The notes beneath the pieces were generated by a model. The model made no database searches, had not been told where the DNA came from, and saw nothing but the letters and a program-made list of their open reading frames with translations. A DNA stretch of 64,000 nt, from contig CAUJNA010001002.1 of assembly GCA_963377175.1 (NCBI GenBank), forward strand, positions 189,883-253,882, given 5' to 3'. The DNA comes from Effrenium voratum. Its lineage: Eukaryota > Sar > Dinophyceae > Suessiales > Symbiodiniaceae. Position numbers and translations under genes: made by a program. Of the stretch, positions 32,301 through 34,919 are shown piece by piece. Within the stretch, counting starts at the first letter, position 1, and every line of letters starts with the position of its first letter.

Positions 32301-34250
32301 TGGATTGAATCGGATGTTCACTGGGGGTACGATTTGGGTTTTGACCCATGGCCATTTAACCCCCCTAAAAGTTGAAAACAACTTTTAGCAGGGGATCAGA
32401 AAACAAAGAGCCCAGATGAGTACTGTTGACCCCAGCGTTCATCGGAAACAACCCACAAAACACCCGCCGAGTAATAAACTGGGGTTGAAAAGAATACGGG
32501 GTCAGCGCTAAAATCGGAAACCAGAAACCAGTTGATTCCATCAACCCTAAGCATCTTGGGCCTTCAAAACGGCCCTTTTTGAGGTCCAAAACCTTGCCAT
32601 GGAGACCCTGACCCCTTCAATGGAGGGCCCAATGATGGTTAGGGAACTTGAGAAAAGAATGCGGCTCCAGCTGCCAACTCCAGGGGGCGTACCATGGCAT
32701 GGCTAAAAACCATTGGTCATGAACCGTGGCACATGGGATGACACTCGCTCCATCGGGCGGTCGAAGCTGGCGAGAACCCAGTTCAGCCAAGGAATGAAAA
32801 CATAACGTTTGCGCTGGAATAAACTTGAATCCATCGGCCAGCTGCCAGGTGCGGTGAGAAAACCGCAGAGGGGAAATGAAACCATAATGTTTGGTCTTGT
32901 CTTTTTTCGGCGGGGAATCGAACCAAATGAACATATAGGGTTTGGTTTTGAATTTTTTGGTGGCGAAATGGGGAATCGAATCCTTCCGGCAGCGAGAAAA
33001 CGTCACAGAGGTTCCCAACCTCAGGCGCTTTGGGAGCTCGGCGACTGCTGGCCCCGCGCTTGGAGAAGTCGAGGTTCGAGAAGTCGAGAAGTCGAGTGGT
33101 GTTGAGCCACTTGCCCAGTGGATTCCGTGTTTGTATTTCTTTTTTTTCTCCCCTTTTTTCCCTATTTTTTGTCCGACTTTTTTTTCTGACTTTTTTCTTC
33201 CGACTTTTTTCTTCCGACTTTTTCTTTTCAGGTTTGGGGTTCCTTTGAACTCAACCAACCGTCAAAATCAGACGCCAACTGTTTTGCCCATGTGATTGAT
33301 GGGTTCGGCCCAATGGGCCGAGGTAACCCCCTTCTAGAGAAACCTTCCCTTGTTTGCGGGAAAACCCTACTAATCCAAGCGGTGGATGAATCCCGGGAGG
33401 CTTGTAATCTAAATGACCCCCACGAAGTAAAACATTGCTTGGCGCACCCTGGGACTCTTTTTGGTAGGTCCTGACTCTTTTGGGGTCCTCAAAAAGAGGC
33501 TGGAAATGGCCCGGGAGGGGTCGGGGCTCTCCAGAGGGTCCAGGGCTGAGTTTGGGTTCTGTTCATTTTGAGTTGTTTTGGGGGGCAAACAACCGCCTCA
33601 GGTTTTTTGCCAGCCCAGACCGTTTGGGTTCTGAAGCTTATGGTGGAAGCCATTGATTGCACTTCCAAGAACAAACCCAAAGGGCAAAGACTTTGGGAGA
33701 TGTACAGGCGGCCGGTAAGCTCCACATGTTTGACCCGAAACTCGAAACCAAGACCTCCGGTCTTGACACTTCACCCGGGGTCATTTGGGTGTCTGTGTGT
33801 GTGTGTGTCTTTTTGTCTGTGGGTGTGTGTTTCTTTGAAGGTAACCCCTGGTTAGGGTTGGTTGAAAGAAGCAAAGGGGAACACCACCATTGTTGATGGG
33901 TACTTCTGCGTTAGGGTATATGTAGGTTTAAAGAGGAACCGAGCCCTTTTCTTTTGGTTGGGGGGGTACCCCCATGATGACACGTACTCATTTGACTGTT
34001 TTCAGGTGTTGGTTGGTCGTTTCTCTTTTAACCTACCACTCGCGCGTGACTTTCCTTGGATGCCCATTCCTCCCACGACCAAAGTAGTTTGAGTTCTCCA
34101 ACAGCTCCAGGGCCTCTGCTTGAGGCGTCGGGGGCTGTTCGCAGCTTGGATGCCCCTTCCTCCCGTTTGCGTCCTGCGTCCTGCTTGAGCCGCGGCTCAT
34201 CCCAATGGCCCATGGAAGCTGCTGCAAAGCAGTTCAGTGCAGTCCGGTGA
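1408..34250 (+). CDS. upstream gene model: unknown protein, about 25 exon islands
   Basis: This groups the plus-strand islands listed separately. Phase agrees across consecutive junctions in the run 2926-21262 (islands 2865, 3479, 5581, 8446, 9426, 10249, 13611, 14310, 14632, 15298, 15991, 21262). It also agrees in the run 25960-34250, apart from the uncertain ends near 29.7 and 31.5 kb. Between 21.3 and 25.9 kb the islands are weak and one or more exons are probably missed. The start was not found. The deduced protein is charged and partly low-complexity in its first half and Trp/Gly-rich in its second. I recognise no domain. It could be two genes. Confidence 0.4.
1600..2864. other. non-coding stretch, probable intron, with repeats
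   Basis: No convincing exon seen. From about 2568 to 2772 it contains a TIR repeat (family H, GCTGGTGCGATAAG on the left, TCATTCCCTGCATCTCTCGC on the right) that also occurs at 26270, 31296, 39198 and 51700. Confidence 0.5.
2865..2926 (+). CDS. exon of the upstream unknown gene
   Basis: Acceptor TTTCCTGCCAG, 20 codons plus two bases, then a strong donor (ATGTG|GTGAGC). The peptide starts PDDLVTVSTENAKNL and ends ALSAM. It is clearly GC-richer than its surroundings and has no repeat match. It enters in phase 0 and leaves in phase 2, matching the next island. Confidence 0.55.
2995..3128 (-). mobile_element. TIR element, family D, inverted
   Basis: Begins CTCTAGGGGTATTTCCATTC and ends AATCAACCCCTAGAA. 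It contains ATTGAAAAGAATGGACAAGG. Other copies at 25551, 27219, 29457, 30073 and 61806. Confidence 0.75.
3479..3536 (+). CDS. exon of the upstream unknown gene
   Basis: Acceptor GACGGAG|G supplies the base that completes the TGG codon opened at 2926. The frame then reads YIDQQAAKEKRERDHPDVQ, a charged helix-like segment. A GC donor (GTGCAG|GCGTGG) ends it in phase 0. Reading on to a GT donor at 3571 (WVLNHSRATW) is the alternative. Function unknown. Confidence 0.55.
4015..4135. mobile_element. degenerate family G element (introner-like family)
   Basis: Carries GAGCCACAATCAAAGCTCGG, GTAGATGATTCGGTTAGGGA, TAAATAGCTGCGGAGTTCC and TTTTACCGATCGGTTTTGA, as in the intact copies at 44155, 44491 and 54870. 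Confidence 0.65.
4876..4976. repeat. TA-rich microsatellite
   Basis: Alternating TATATA/TACATA runs. Similar tracts at about 8576-8612, 8757-8842, 11320-11395, 30774-30865, 39612-39885 and 51633-51658. Confidence 0.9.
5581..5627 (+). CDS. exon of the upstream unknown gene
   Basis: Acceptor AAGCATCAG, frame VLRQRYDGVGFLAGN plus two bases, then donor ATCT|GTGAGC. Phase 0 in, phase 2 out, matching its neighbours at 3479 and 8446. GC-rich against AT-richer flanks. Two other frames are partly open, so the reading depends on the phase match. Confidence 0.5.
5628..8445. other. probable intron, with one weak exon candidate
   Basis: About 2.8 kb, including a polypurine/polypyrimidine tract at 7190-7270. 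A frame opening at 6604 (TQVYDVISPRSWGMTKALY onward, about 45 codons) is protein-like, but its acceptor overlaps the end of a family F repeat and no donor of the right phase is obvious. I do not call it an exon. Confidence 0.45.
7758..7855. mobile_element. TIR element, family M
   Basis: Left CTAGACTCTCCGAGCC, right CATGGAGAGTCTAAG, with an inner palindrome (GGGTTCATGACC / GGGTAATGACC around GAATCTTTCTTTTGGG). A near-identical copy is at 8612. Confidence 0.8.
8446..8512 (+). CDS. exon of the upstream unknown gene
   Basis: Acceptor TAAAG|G and a strong donor GAG|GTAAGC enclose 22 codons rich in Glu, Arg and Ala (LEGEEDAARPSAERTEAQRE). It is very GC-rich. It enters in phase 2, completing the Leu codon left open at 5627, and leaves in phase 0. 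Probably a low-complexity linker in the protein. Confidence 0.55.
8612..8710. mobile_element. TIR element, family M, second copy
   Basis: CCTGGAGTCTCCTTCTGACC to GGTCATGGAGACTCTAGG. Same core as 7758; sits between two TA microsatellites. Confidence 0.8.
9426..9487 (+). CDS. exon of the upstream unknown gene
   Basis: Acceptor CATTTGGAG, 20 codons (IPGALDMDELPGL, then RASESLC) plus AG, donor GTCTTG. Phase 0 in, phase 2 out. An alternative acceptor at 9408 would lengthen it but in another phase. Confidence 0.45.
10249..10314 (+). CDS. exon of the upstream unknown gene
   Basis: Acceptor CAACCGAG|G, basic frame YHRASVKRVERPVKDVKAGL, donor CTTGG|GTTTGT. It takes phase 2 from 9487 and hands phase 2 to 13611. 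The DNA looks slightly repetitive (GTGAAG motif), which lowers confidence. Confidence 0.4.
11578..11664 (+). repeat. direct repeat, left copy
   Basis: Nearly identical over about 85 bp to 12352-12441 (GAACTTATTTTACCACTGGA through TCAATCCTGGCCAA). The two copies bracket the GC-rich pocket and the telomere-like array. Confidence 0.85.
11889..12318 (+). repeat. interstitial telomere-like array, degenerate CCCTAAA
   Basis: About 430 bp of CCCTAAA / CCCTAAAAA variants with interruptions (CCCGAA, ACCTAAA). This is the complement of the TTTAGGG telomere type reported from dinoflagellates and plants. It is degenerate and internal, so it is a relic rather than a chromosome end. Confidence 0.85.
12352..12441 (+). 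repeat. direct repeat, right copy
   Basis: Partner of 11578-11664. Further diverged copies follow at about 12472-12550 and 12585-12660, so the array was tandem before the telomere-like block arrived or expanded. Confidence 0.85.
13409..13519 (+). mobile_element. TIR element, family A
   Basis: AAGGTCCCCCAGTAGTGTCC to CCACTGGAGGACCTA, followed directly by a TA microsatellite. Confidence 0.75.
13611..13670 (+). CDS. exon of the upstream unknown gene
   Basis: Acceptor ACACGGAAG|G, acidic/hydrophobic frame FDAPFVEDLEDRVLRSFQT plus CG, donor GTGATGG. Phase 2 in and out. An earlier acceptor at 13587 would add LGEKEHGR in the same frame. One of the better islands by composition. Confidence 0.55.
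14310..14363 (+). CDS. possible short exon of the upstream gene
   Basis: Acceptor CATGACAG|G, donor GCTG|GTTAGA. Two frames are open. The phase-consistent one is basic (WRKMKRRKAGQLALWGSW); the other is acidic (VEEDEEEEGRPVGTVGEL). Only a transcript can decide. Confidence 0.35.
14632..14807 (+). CDS. exon of the upstream unknown gene
   Basis: Acceptor ACCCATGAG|G, then a long frame beginning PMRLFAPNAWWRLHDKLEQ. It may stop at CTTT|GTCTTG (14711) or run to CGGG|GTGTCC (14807, ending CRLCLALAPGR). Both ends are phase 1 and fit the next island. The overlapping +1 frame encodes a membrane-like stretch (WTLAAFALLW) and cannot be excluded. Confidence 0.45.
15298..15349 (+). CDS. exon of the upstream unknown gene
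   Basis: Acceptor CCCTGTTAG, frame LDLSKALAKAMSLTME, helical in character. It enters in phase 1. The donor is uncertain: a GC donor GAAAA|GCGAAA (phase 2) fits the next exon, but the frame stays open to about 15385 (KRNPRVSHREKK). Confidence 0.4.
15591..15703 (+). repeat. family F hairpin element
   Basis: Left TTTGGCGGTTCCCAGCC, right GAAAACGGACAGCCCAG, with an internal AAAGTTGAAAACTTT hairpin. Confidence 0.75.
15991..16075 (+). CDS. exon of the upstream unknown gene
   Basis: Acceptor GAAAACCCAG|G. The phase-2 frame is alanine/arginine-rich and helical (YPHLNAEEAARASGRVRQ, NLAAL) and ends at GGCTTTG|GTCTTG in phase 0. A second frame (VADILISMQKKRRARPDV) is also open. High GC, with a helix-like heptad pattern. 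Confidence 0.45.
16972..17670 (-). CDS. ORF1p-like protein downstream of the LINE RT
   Basis: 232 codons, ATG to TGA. Residues about 15-50 have coiled-coil heptads (LKETNERLDALEQRVDKVEY). The middle (about 140-170, AMCLILSRGEPARLVFDRV) could be an RNA-binding fold. The C-terminal 50 residues are a Lys/Gly/Arg-rich basic tail (GKGKQKGQKGK). This coiled coil plus basic RNA-binding layout is that of LINE ORF1 proteins, which normally precede the RT ORF; here it follows. It could instead be a third ORF special to this clade. Confidence 0.6.
   Translation of the reverse strand: MAAPARRQGNGVLRSQLKETNERLDALEQRVDKVEYTVELQEAYRHLRVEHSVGVAGIWSRFESGDIQASEIKARVVQALHEELDGMARAEWPEEAVQAKAMLLSQGKRGIGNAESRRSCLQGLRFDGILDWVRKDRSGAMCLILSRGEPARLVFDRVRSEGNWMLYVLSRMVDPPNGIQMYPDKGPKVRAARAKGKGKQKGQKGKKGRGKGKGRGAGKGKGAADPDAAMDP
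17784..18722 (-). CDS. LINE RNase H and C-terminal zinc-finger part (shifted frame)
   Basis: This frame continues the RT polyprotein after a frameshift. It holds the last three RNase H active-site regions: NNTAELSAIGEA (about 18,390-18,420), FYDSTYAFGVA, and VKGHSGAPGNEVADRLAARG. Cys/His finger motifs follow (CDKCLADF, CLFCEKVLGS with a distal H...H). The first RNase H aspartate (MYTDGSGG) lies in the other frame, so the switch falls between about 18,420 and 18,540. The N-terminal part of this ORF is out-of-frame translation. One indel, or programmed frameshifting, would explain it. Confidence 0.7.
   Translation of the reverse strand: MWAIFSTASAAEDARMSSPGPPRSAGQSGPGGGGFGAGKMGRHSADVGDIHVYRWLGRGRFGGRLGGRHLRVPIPNDRGGLGCRPVWPSASSELRPLMATVHTNNTAELSAIGEACRWLLNTMEAPRPQNLRAAHLFYDSTYAFGVATRLIHPTENHSLADTVADLVNRVRRLISLEFHHVKGHSGAPGNEVADRLAARGAAGRVSPHCGAWSTVPPGPLGAVPAPPPPGAKRRAAPTRTQCDKCLADFRPTDIGQHRPLCRGPGDANKKCLFCEKVLGSVQARKNHERYSHPHEALAAGLISALPKRGRGM
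18362..20785 (-). CDS. LINE reverse transcriptase with C2H2 fingers (5' truncated)
   Basis: 807-codon open frame. RT blocks run in order: LPTSEEIRRAINDMDHDRAP near the start, GVIVPLWKRKGNREDKNTWR, QFGFRRGTGVDDVQ, RFFDLEKAYPKVPRHGLW, GLREGCPSSPILFN and the catalytic FAYADDTGIL (about 19,855-19,880). After the thumb come two zinc-finger units (CPVCQQTFNKANQLTFH, CEECGQSFRRR), then the start of RNase H (MYTDGSGGDG), after which the frame turns to nonsense. It reverse-transcribes its own RNA at the target site. The catalytic aspartates are intact, but the missing 5' end and the frameshift make this copy inactive. Confidence 0.85.
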   Translation of the reverse strand: MWQDVATGPPAAWLDDLPTSEEIRRAINDMDHDRAPGLDQFMAEYLKFGGRCLFDEVSRVVQAAWQRASGAADGAEASAWPDTWLKGVIVPLWKRKGNREDKNTWRGITLLSVGSKLVARICAARLLRWCQPWLNPMQFGFRRGTGVDDVQQITRAILEEAAGSLHDQVYLMRFFDLEKAYPKVPRHGLWRLLSVKGCPEGFLRVLRAIHNHTSSQVRFQGTLSSGFVPERGLREGCPSSPILFNVFHHGIMEVFRARRARAALGLNAAPGVSWTYKVDGRIGKRRGDRQEEGRNTRQRIFGDFAYADDTGILGEAVEAREAERIFAGTLSDFAGKVNESKTEGLRICSDAAAAYDVPFLGECEKVKHVGAILGCRGNHAAETRARVAQAVGRISWVAGAWARGPGAHRNRSRIKLSVRIRVMKAVVQGILYSFAKTRAWQMNQLSRVQKTVHMAIRRCIGVRLGLVRQYGLSNKVLQNLAQWESFERQVRRLTLIWVGHVARMQVDAPQKAAVFGWLTEAKAKPHAPPRQAQWINSCLKQAGIPQIDWFRLAQRRTEWRQRVHTAFPPTRVRPECEQALDAWKPGRPIPAFARRDSESAEGDSAAGSDADLGEVRRGRPRRRARREYGHGPQNARATRVERNAAGNWECPVCQQTFNKANQLTFHYEESHAVCDPELVTTQVFRCEECGQSFRRRAQQKTHVCPARARLARLDSLDQEEAVSGPVRWDVIRRTSEISMYTDGSGGDGSVAGWGVGIYECRFPTIEEAWVAALYGPVLVQSFDPLWPPCTPTIRQNCRLLGKPAAGS
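20968..21175. repeat. family B element with internal 31-32 bp tandem repeats
   Basis: Left end TACTGTGGATTTTTACGAAA is a variant of the family B terminus. Inside are five tandem units built on GCTGATTCCCCTxxAAATACC (21,023-21,175). Confidence 0.7.
21262..21327 (+). CDS. possible exon of the upstream gene
   Basis: Acceptor GATCGCCAG, frame AHEAKTEPQPKKRRIAPNLQ in phase 0, which fits exit phase 0 at 16075 if the 5.2 kb LINE-bearing intron is removed. PKKRRIAP resembles a basic nuclear-localisation patch. The donor is unclear (TTG|GCCTTT as GC donor). Other frames are open. Confidence 0.35.
22545..22596 (+). CDS. possible exon of the upstream gene
   Basis: Acceptor GACTCTCAG, donor GCGGA|GTCCCC. 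GC-rich, with two open frames (PEERRQEGAETSGERAES or VLRSAARRGRRRAERERS). Weak. Confidence 0.3.
22954..23073 (+). mobile_element. TIR element, family A, near-complete
   Basis: CTAGGTCCCCCAGTAGTGCC to TGGAGGACCTAG, with the core TACTAAAATTGACTACCGAA. A degraded second copy follows at 23,155-23,304. Confidence 0.85.
23363..23528. mobile_element. TIR element, family J
   Basis: CCATAGGTGTCCTTTTTGG to AAAGGACGCCTATG; the inner arm is partly duplicated (GGTTTTGGGCGAAAAA appears twice). Confidence 0.75.
23569..23635 (+). CDS. possible exon of the upstream gene
   Basis: Acceptor GCTTCAAG, frame GSFRLVAKLVPQDYEDTK then ARER, donor GAGAG|GTCCCC. It could start at the inner acceptor CCCCAG (23,605). 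No phase link to its neighbours could be shown. Confidence 0.35.
23823..24062 (+). repeat. family F element interrupted by a family I element
   Basis: The outer parts (TTGGCGGTTCCAGGCC on the left; AACCCACTAAAAGTTCG to GGACAGCCCAG on the right) form one family F copy. They are separated by a complete family I element at 23,883-23,999 (GGGTTGTGGGATCAAGG to CCCACAGCCCTGG). Confidence 0.75.
24923..24975 (+). CDS. possible exon of the upstream gene
   Basis: Acceptor TTCGATCCCAG, donor GCCTG|GTTATC. The best-looking frame is IGGLGTAYAFAMCDHPP, but all three frames are open over this length. Confidence 0.3.
25551..25685 (+). mobile_element. TIR element, family D
   Basis: TCTAGGGTTTGGTTCCTTG to GGAAGGTACCCCTAGAA, with CAACCATCGTTCTTTTC and CTGGAAAGAATGGACATGG arms. 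Confidence 0.85.
25865..25960 (+). CDS. exon of the upstream unknown gene
   Basis: Acceptor CCGGATCAG, 31 codons, donor GGGAAT|GTGGGA. The peptide SVARVGFGPYSLNLKTVEL then HLKRDPELAAQG is convincingly protein-like. Phase 2 in, phase 2 out; the split codon becomes ATG (Met) with the next exon. Confidence 0.5.
26466..26523 (+). CDS. exon of the upstream unknown gene
   Basis: Acceptor TCTCACAG|G, frame YGASMAFSFGPEPQGHDFG, donor GGG|GTCGTG. Phase 2 in, 0 out. GC-rich island in repeat-poor flanks. Confidence 0.55.
26945..27000 (+). CDS. exon of the upstream unknown gene
   Basis: Acceptor CCCTTTCTTCAG, phase-0 frame TSAHRHIGWPPSKERFRP plus GC, donor GTTCAA. Its phase-2 exit fits 28079. Confidence 0.5.
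27219..27357 (+). mobile_element. TIR element, family D
   Basis: TTCTAGGGGTTGATTCCCC to GGAAGGTACCCCTAGAA; the most intact copy of the family. Confidence 0.9.
27647..27779 (-). mobile_element. TIR element, family K
   Basis: Ends ACCCCCTACACCCAATACCC and GGGTATTTGGAGTAGGGGGT. The inner arms TACCATGGAAAACC and AGGGTATGATGTCGACCCTC are shared, in opposite orientation, with 51246-51379. Confidence 0.85.
27926..28041 (+). repeat. family F hairpin element
   Basis: CTGGCGGTTCCCAGCC to GAGGACAGCCCAG, with CCCACTAAAAG. Confidence 0.75.
28079..28110 (+). CDS. micro-exon of the upstream unknown gene
   Basis: 32 nt. Acceptor CTCGTTCAG, frame TLGEKFPRDE, donor GAAG|GTGGAG. Phase 2 in, phase 1 out, agreeing with both neighbours. 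Confidence 0.4.
28144..28249 (+). mobile_element. TIR element, family A
   Basis: CTAGGTCCCCCAGCTAGG to CTACTGGAGGACCTAG. TCGA flanks both sides, a possible 4-bp target duplication. Confidence 0.85.
28613..28746 (+). repeat. family F hairpin element
   Basis: CCTTGGCGTCTCCCAGCC to ATCTGCAGTCAGCCCC. Confidence 0.7.
28773..28831 (+). CDS. exon of the upstream unknown gene
   Basis: Acceptor CTGCCGGAG, phase-1 frame LGSIGGLLYLSARSPKPRD, donor GAC|GTGAGAG (phase 0). It could run on in frame to CAAGCAG|GTAGAGG (about 28,898). Confidence 0.4.
29457..29595 (-). mobile_element. TIR element, family D, inverted
   Basis: TTCTAGGGGTGCCTTCC to GAATCAACCCCTAGAA. It ends about 28 bp before the acceptor of the next exon. 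Confidence 0.85.
29623..29747 (+). CDS. exon of the upstream unknown gene
   Basis: The open frame after GTGAAAAG has 41 codons: SQVAASVATKILWVDCPSS, then LVLFSDKELADGRQRVYAF and EDR. The acceptor may instead be CAACGAAG (29,655, phase 0, which fits 28831). The donor is AGA|GTCCCC or the inner CGTGT|GTATGC (phase 2, which fits 29866). ILWVDCPSSLVLFSD resembles a beta strand-turn-strand but I assign no family. Confidence 0.5.
29866..29935 (+). CDS. exon of the upstream unknown gene
   Basis: Acceptor AACCCACAG|G, Trp-rich frame PGSLTNSFRDWIWSFHPG then GPEQN, donor AAAAC|GTAATT, phase 0. Good composition and boundaries. Confidence 0.5.
30073..30309 (+). mobile_element. family D element with internal insertion
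   Basis: Starts TTCTAGGGGTTGATTGATTC and ends GGAAGGTAGCACTAGAG. About 100 bp of foreign sequence (GGTGCACATGGGAACGGG...) separates a second GGGCTTGATTCCTTGTCC start from the first. Confidence 0.7.
30930..30981 (+). CDS. exon of the upstream unknown gene
   Basis: Acceptor GGGGATAG, frame GLASYTDNAENAMGGFL, donor CTCG|GTGCGT. It takes phase 0 from 29935 and leaves in phase 1. A possible 20-nt exon (31499-31518) would restore phase 0 for 31810. Confidence 0.55.
31548..31655 (+). mobile_element. TIR element, family B, right-truncated
   Basis: TACTGTGGATGGACAAATCC, then CAGGGGAATCACCATTCC. Confidence 0.75.
31810..31860 (+). CDS. exon of the upstream unknown gene
   Basis: Acceptor CACCCGCTCAG, 17 codons KWDGDPYQTRTVTTAGM, donor ATG|GTGGGG, phase 0 both ends. 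A second frame (MGRRSIPNAHSNNSWD) is open too. Confidence 0.4.
33025..33073 (+). CDS. exon of the upstream unknown gene
   Basis: Acceptor CCAACCTCAG, phase-0 frame ALWELGDCWPRAWRSR plus G, donor GTTCGAG. The phase-1 exit matches the terminal exon at 34105. A second frame is RFGSSATAGPALGEVE. Confidence 0.4.
34105..34250 (+). CDS. terminal exon of the upstream unknown gene
   Basis: Acceptor TTCTCCAACAG, then 46 codons (PGPLLEASGAVRSLDAPSS at the start, WPMEAAAKQFSAV near the end), then CGG and TGA at 34,248-34,250. The stop is overlapped by a perfect-looking donor (CCG|GTGAGC), so the exon may instead be internal. A join to the next island at 34,792 would be out of phase with the EEP frame, so I prefer the stop and a separate downstream gene. 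Confidence 0.5.
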
Positions 34251-34269
34251 GCAGGGTTGTCGTTGATCA

Positions 34270-34392
34270 CTCGGGGTTTCTCCAACCACTTCTGTGATAT
34301 CTGCGGGAATCCCCCTTTCTATGAACAAAATAGTCTTGGGGGTTAGGCCCTTTCTGTTGTATCACAGAAGTGGTCATTCCCCACAGCCCTGG
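34270..34392 (+). mobile_element. TIR element, family I, left end degraded
   Basis: GTTGTATCACAGAAGTGG and CCCCACAGCCCTGG at right; CCACTTCTGTGATATC at left. It lies between the two gene models. Confidence 0.7.
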
Positions 34393-34791
34393 TCCGGTGC
34401 TGTGTTCTACTTGGCCCTGTTCGGTTTTTTAGGGAATCGATCACAAGTGGATATACTTGCTTCTCCAGGGGACGTATCCGCAAATGGAGGTTCGGCTTGC
34501 CGTTTCGGCTTGCGCGACTTTGACGGTGAAACCTTGAGCGTGCCAGCCAACAGGAACTTTTTCCGGGGGCCCCCAACCAGGGGTGGGTTCATTGAATATT
34601 TCTTGAACACAACTTTGCAACATGCTGGAGGGTTTCAAAGGTTTCAGACATGCCGAATTCAAGTCATGAGCTTAGCTATCAACTAGCCCAAGCCAACCAC
34701 AAACCCAAGCCGACCCCAGTCAATGTAGCACCCAATTTCAACCCAACTTCGCCAACCCAAACCCAACCAACAGCCCAACCCAATCCAACAG

Positions 34792-34919
34792 ATCCGTCAC
34801 TCGGCTTCCCGCGTTGCGTTCCGCCGGTTGCCGCCGGTTTCCGCCGCTTTTCTGTGATGCGGTTCTCGGTGCTCACGTACAACGTGCTGCACAGCGCTGG
34901 CGCGAAAAGGCGCCGGGAG
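34792..34919 (+). CDS. EEP gene exon 1 (with 5' UTR)
   Basis: The AG at 34,790-34,791 could be a cis or a spliced-leader acceptor. ATG at 34,857 opens MRFSVLTYNVLHSAGAKRRR, the first EEP strand with its Asn. The frame is open upstream to the AG (FPRCVPPVAAGF). The donor is not clear: a GC site at GCTG|GCGCGA (34,899) would give phase 1 for the next exon, while a G-run follows 34,916. Confidence 0.75.
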
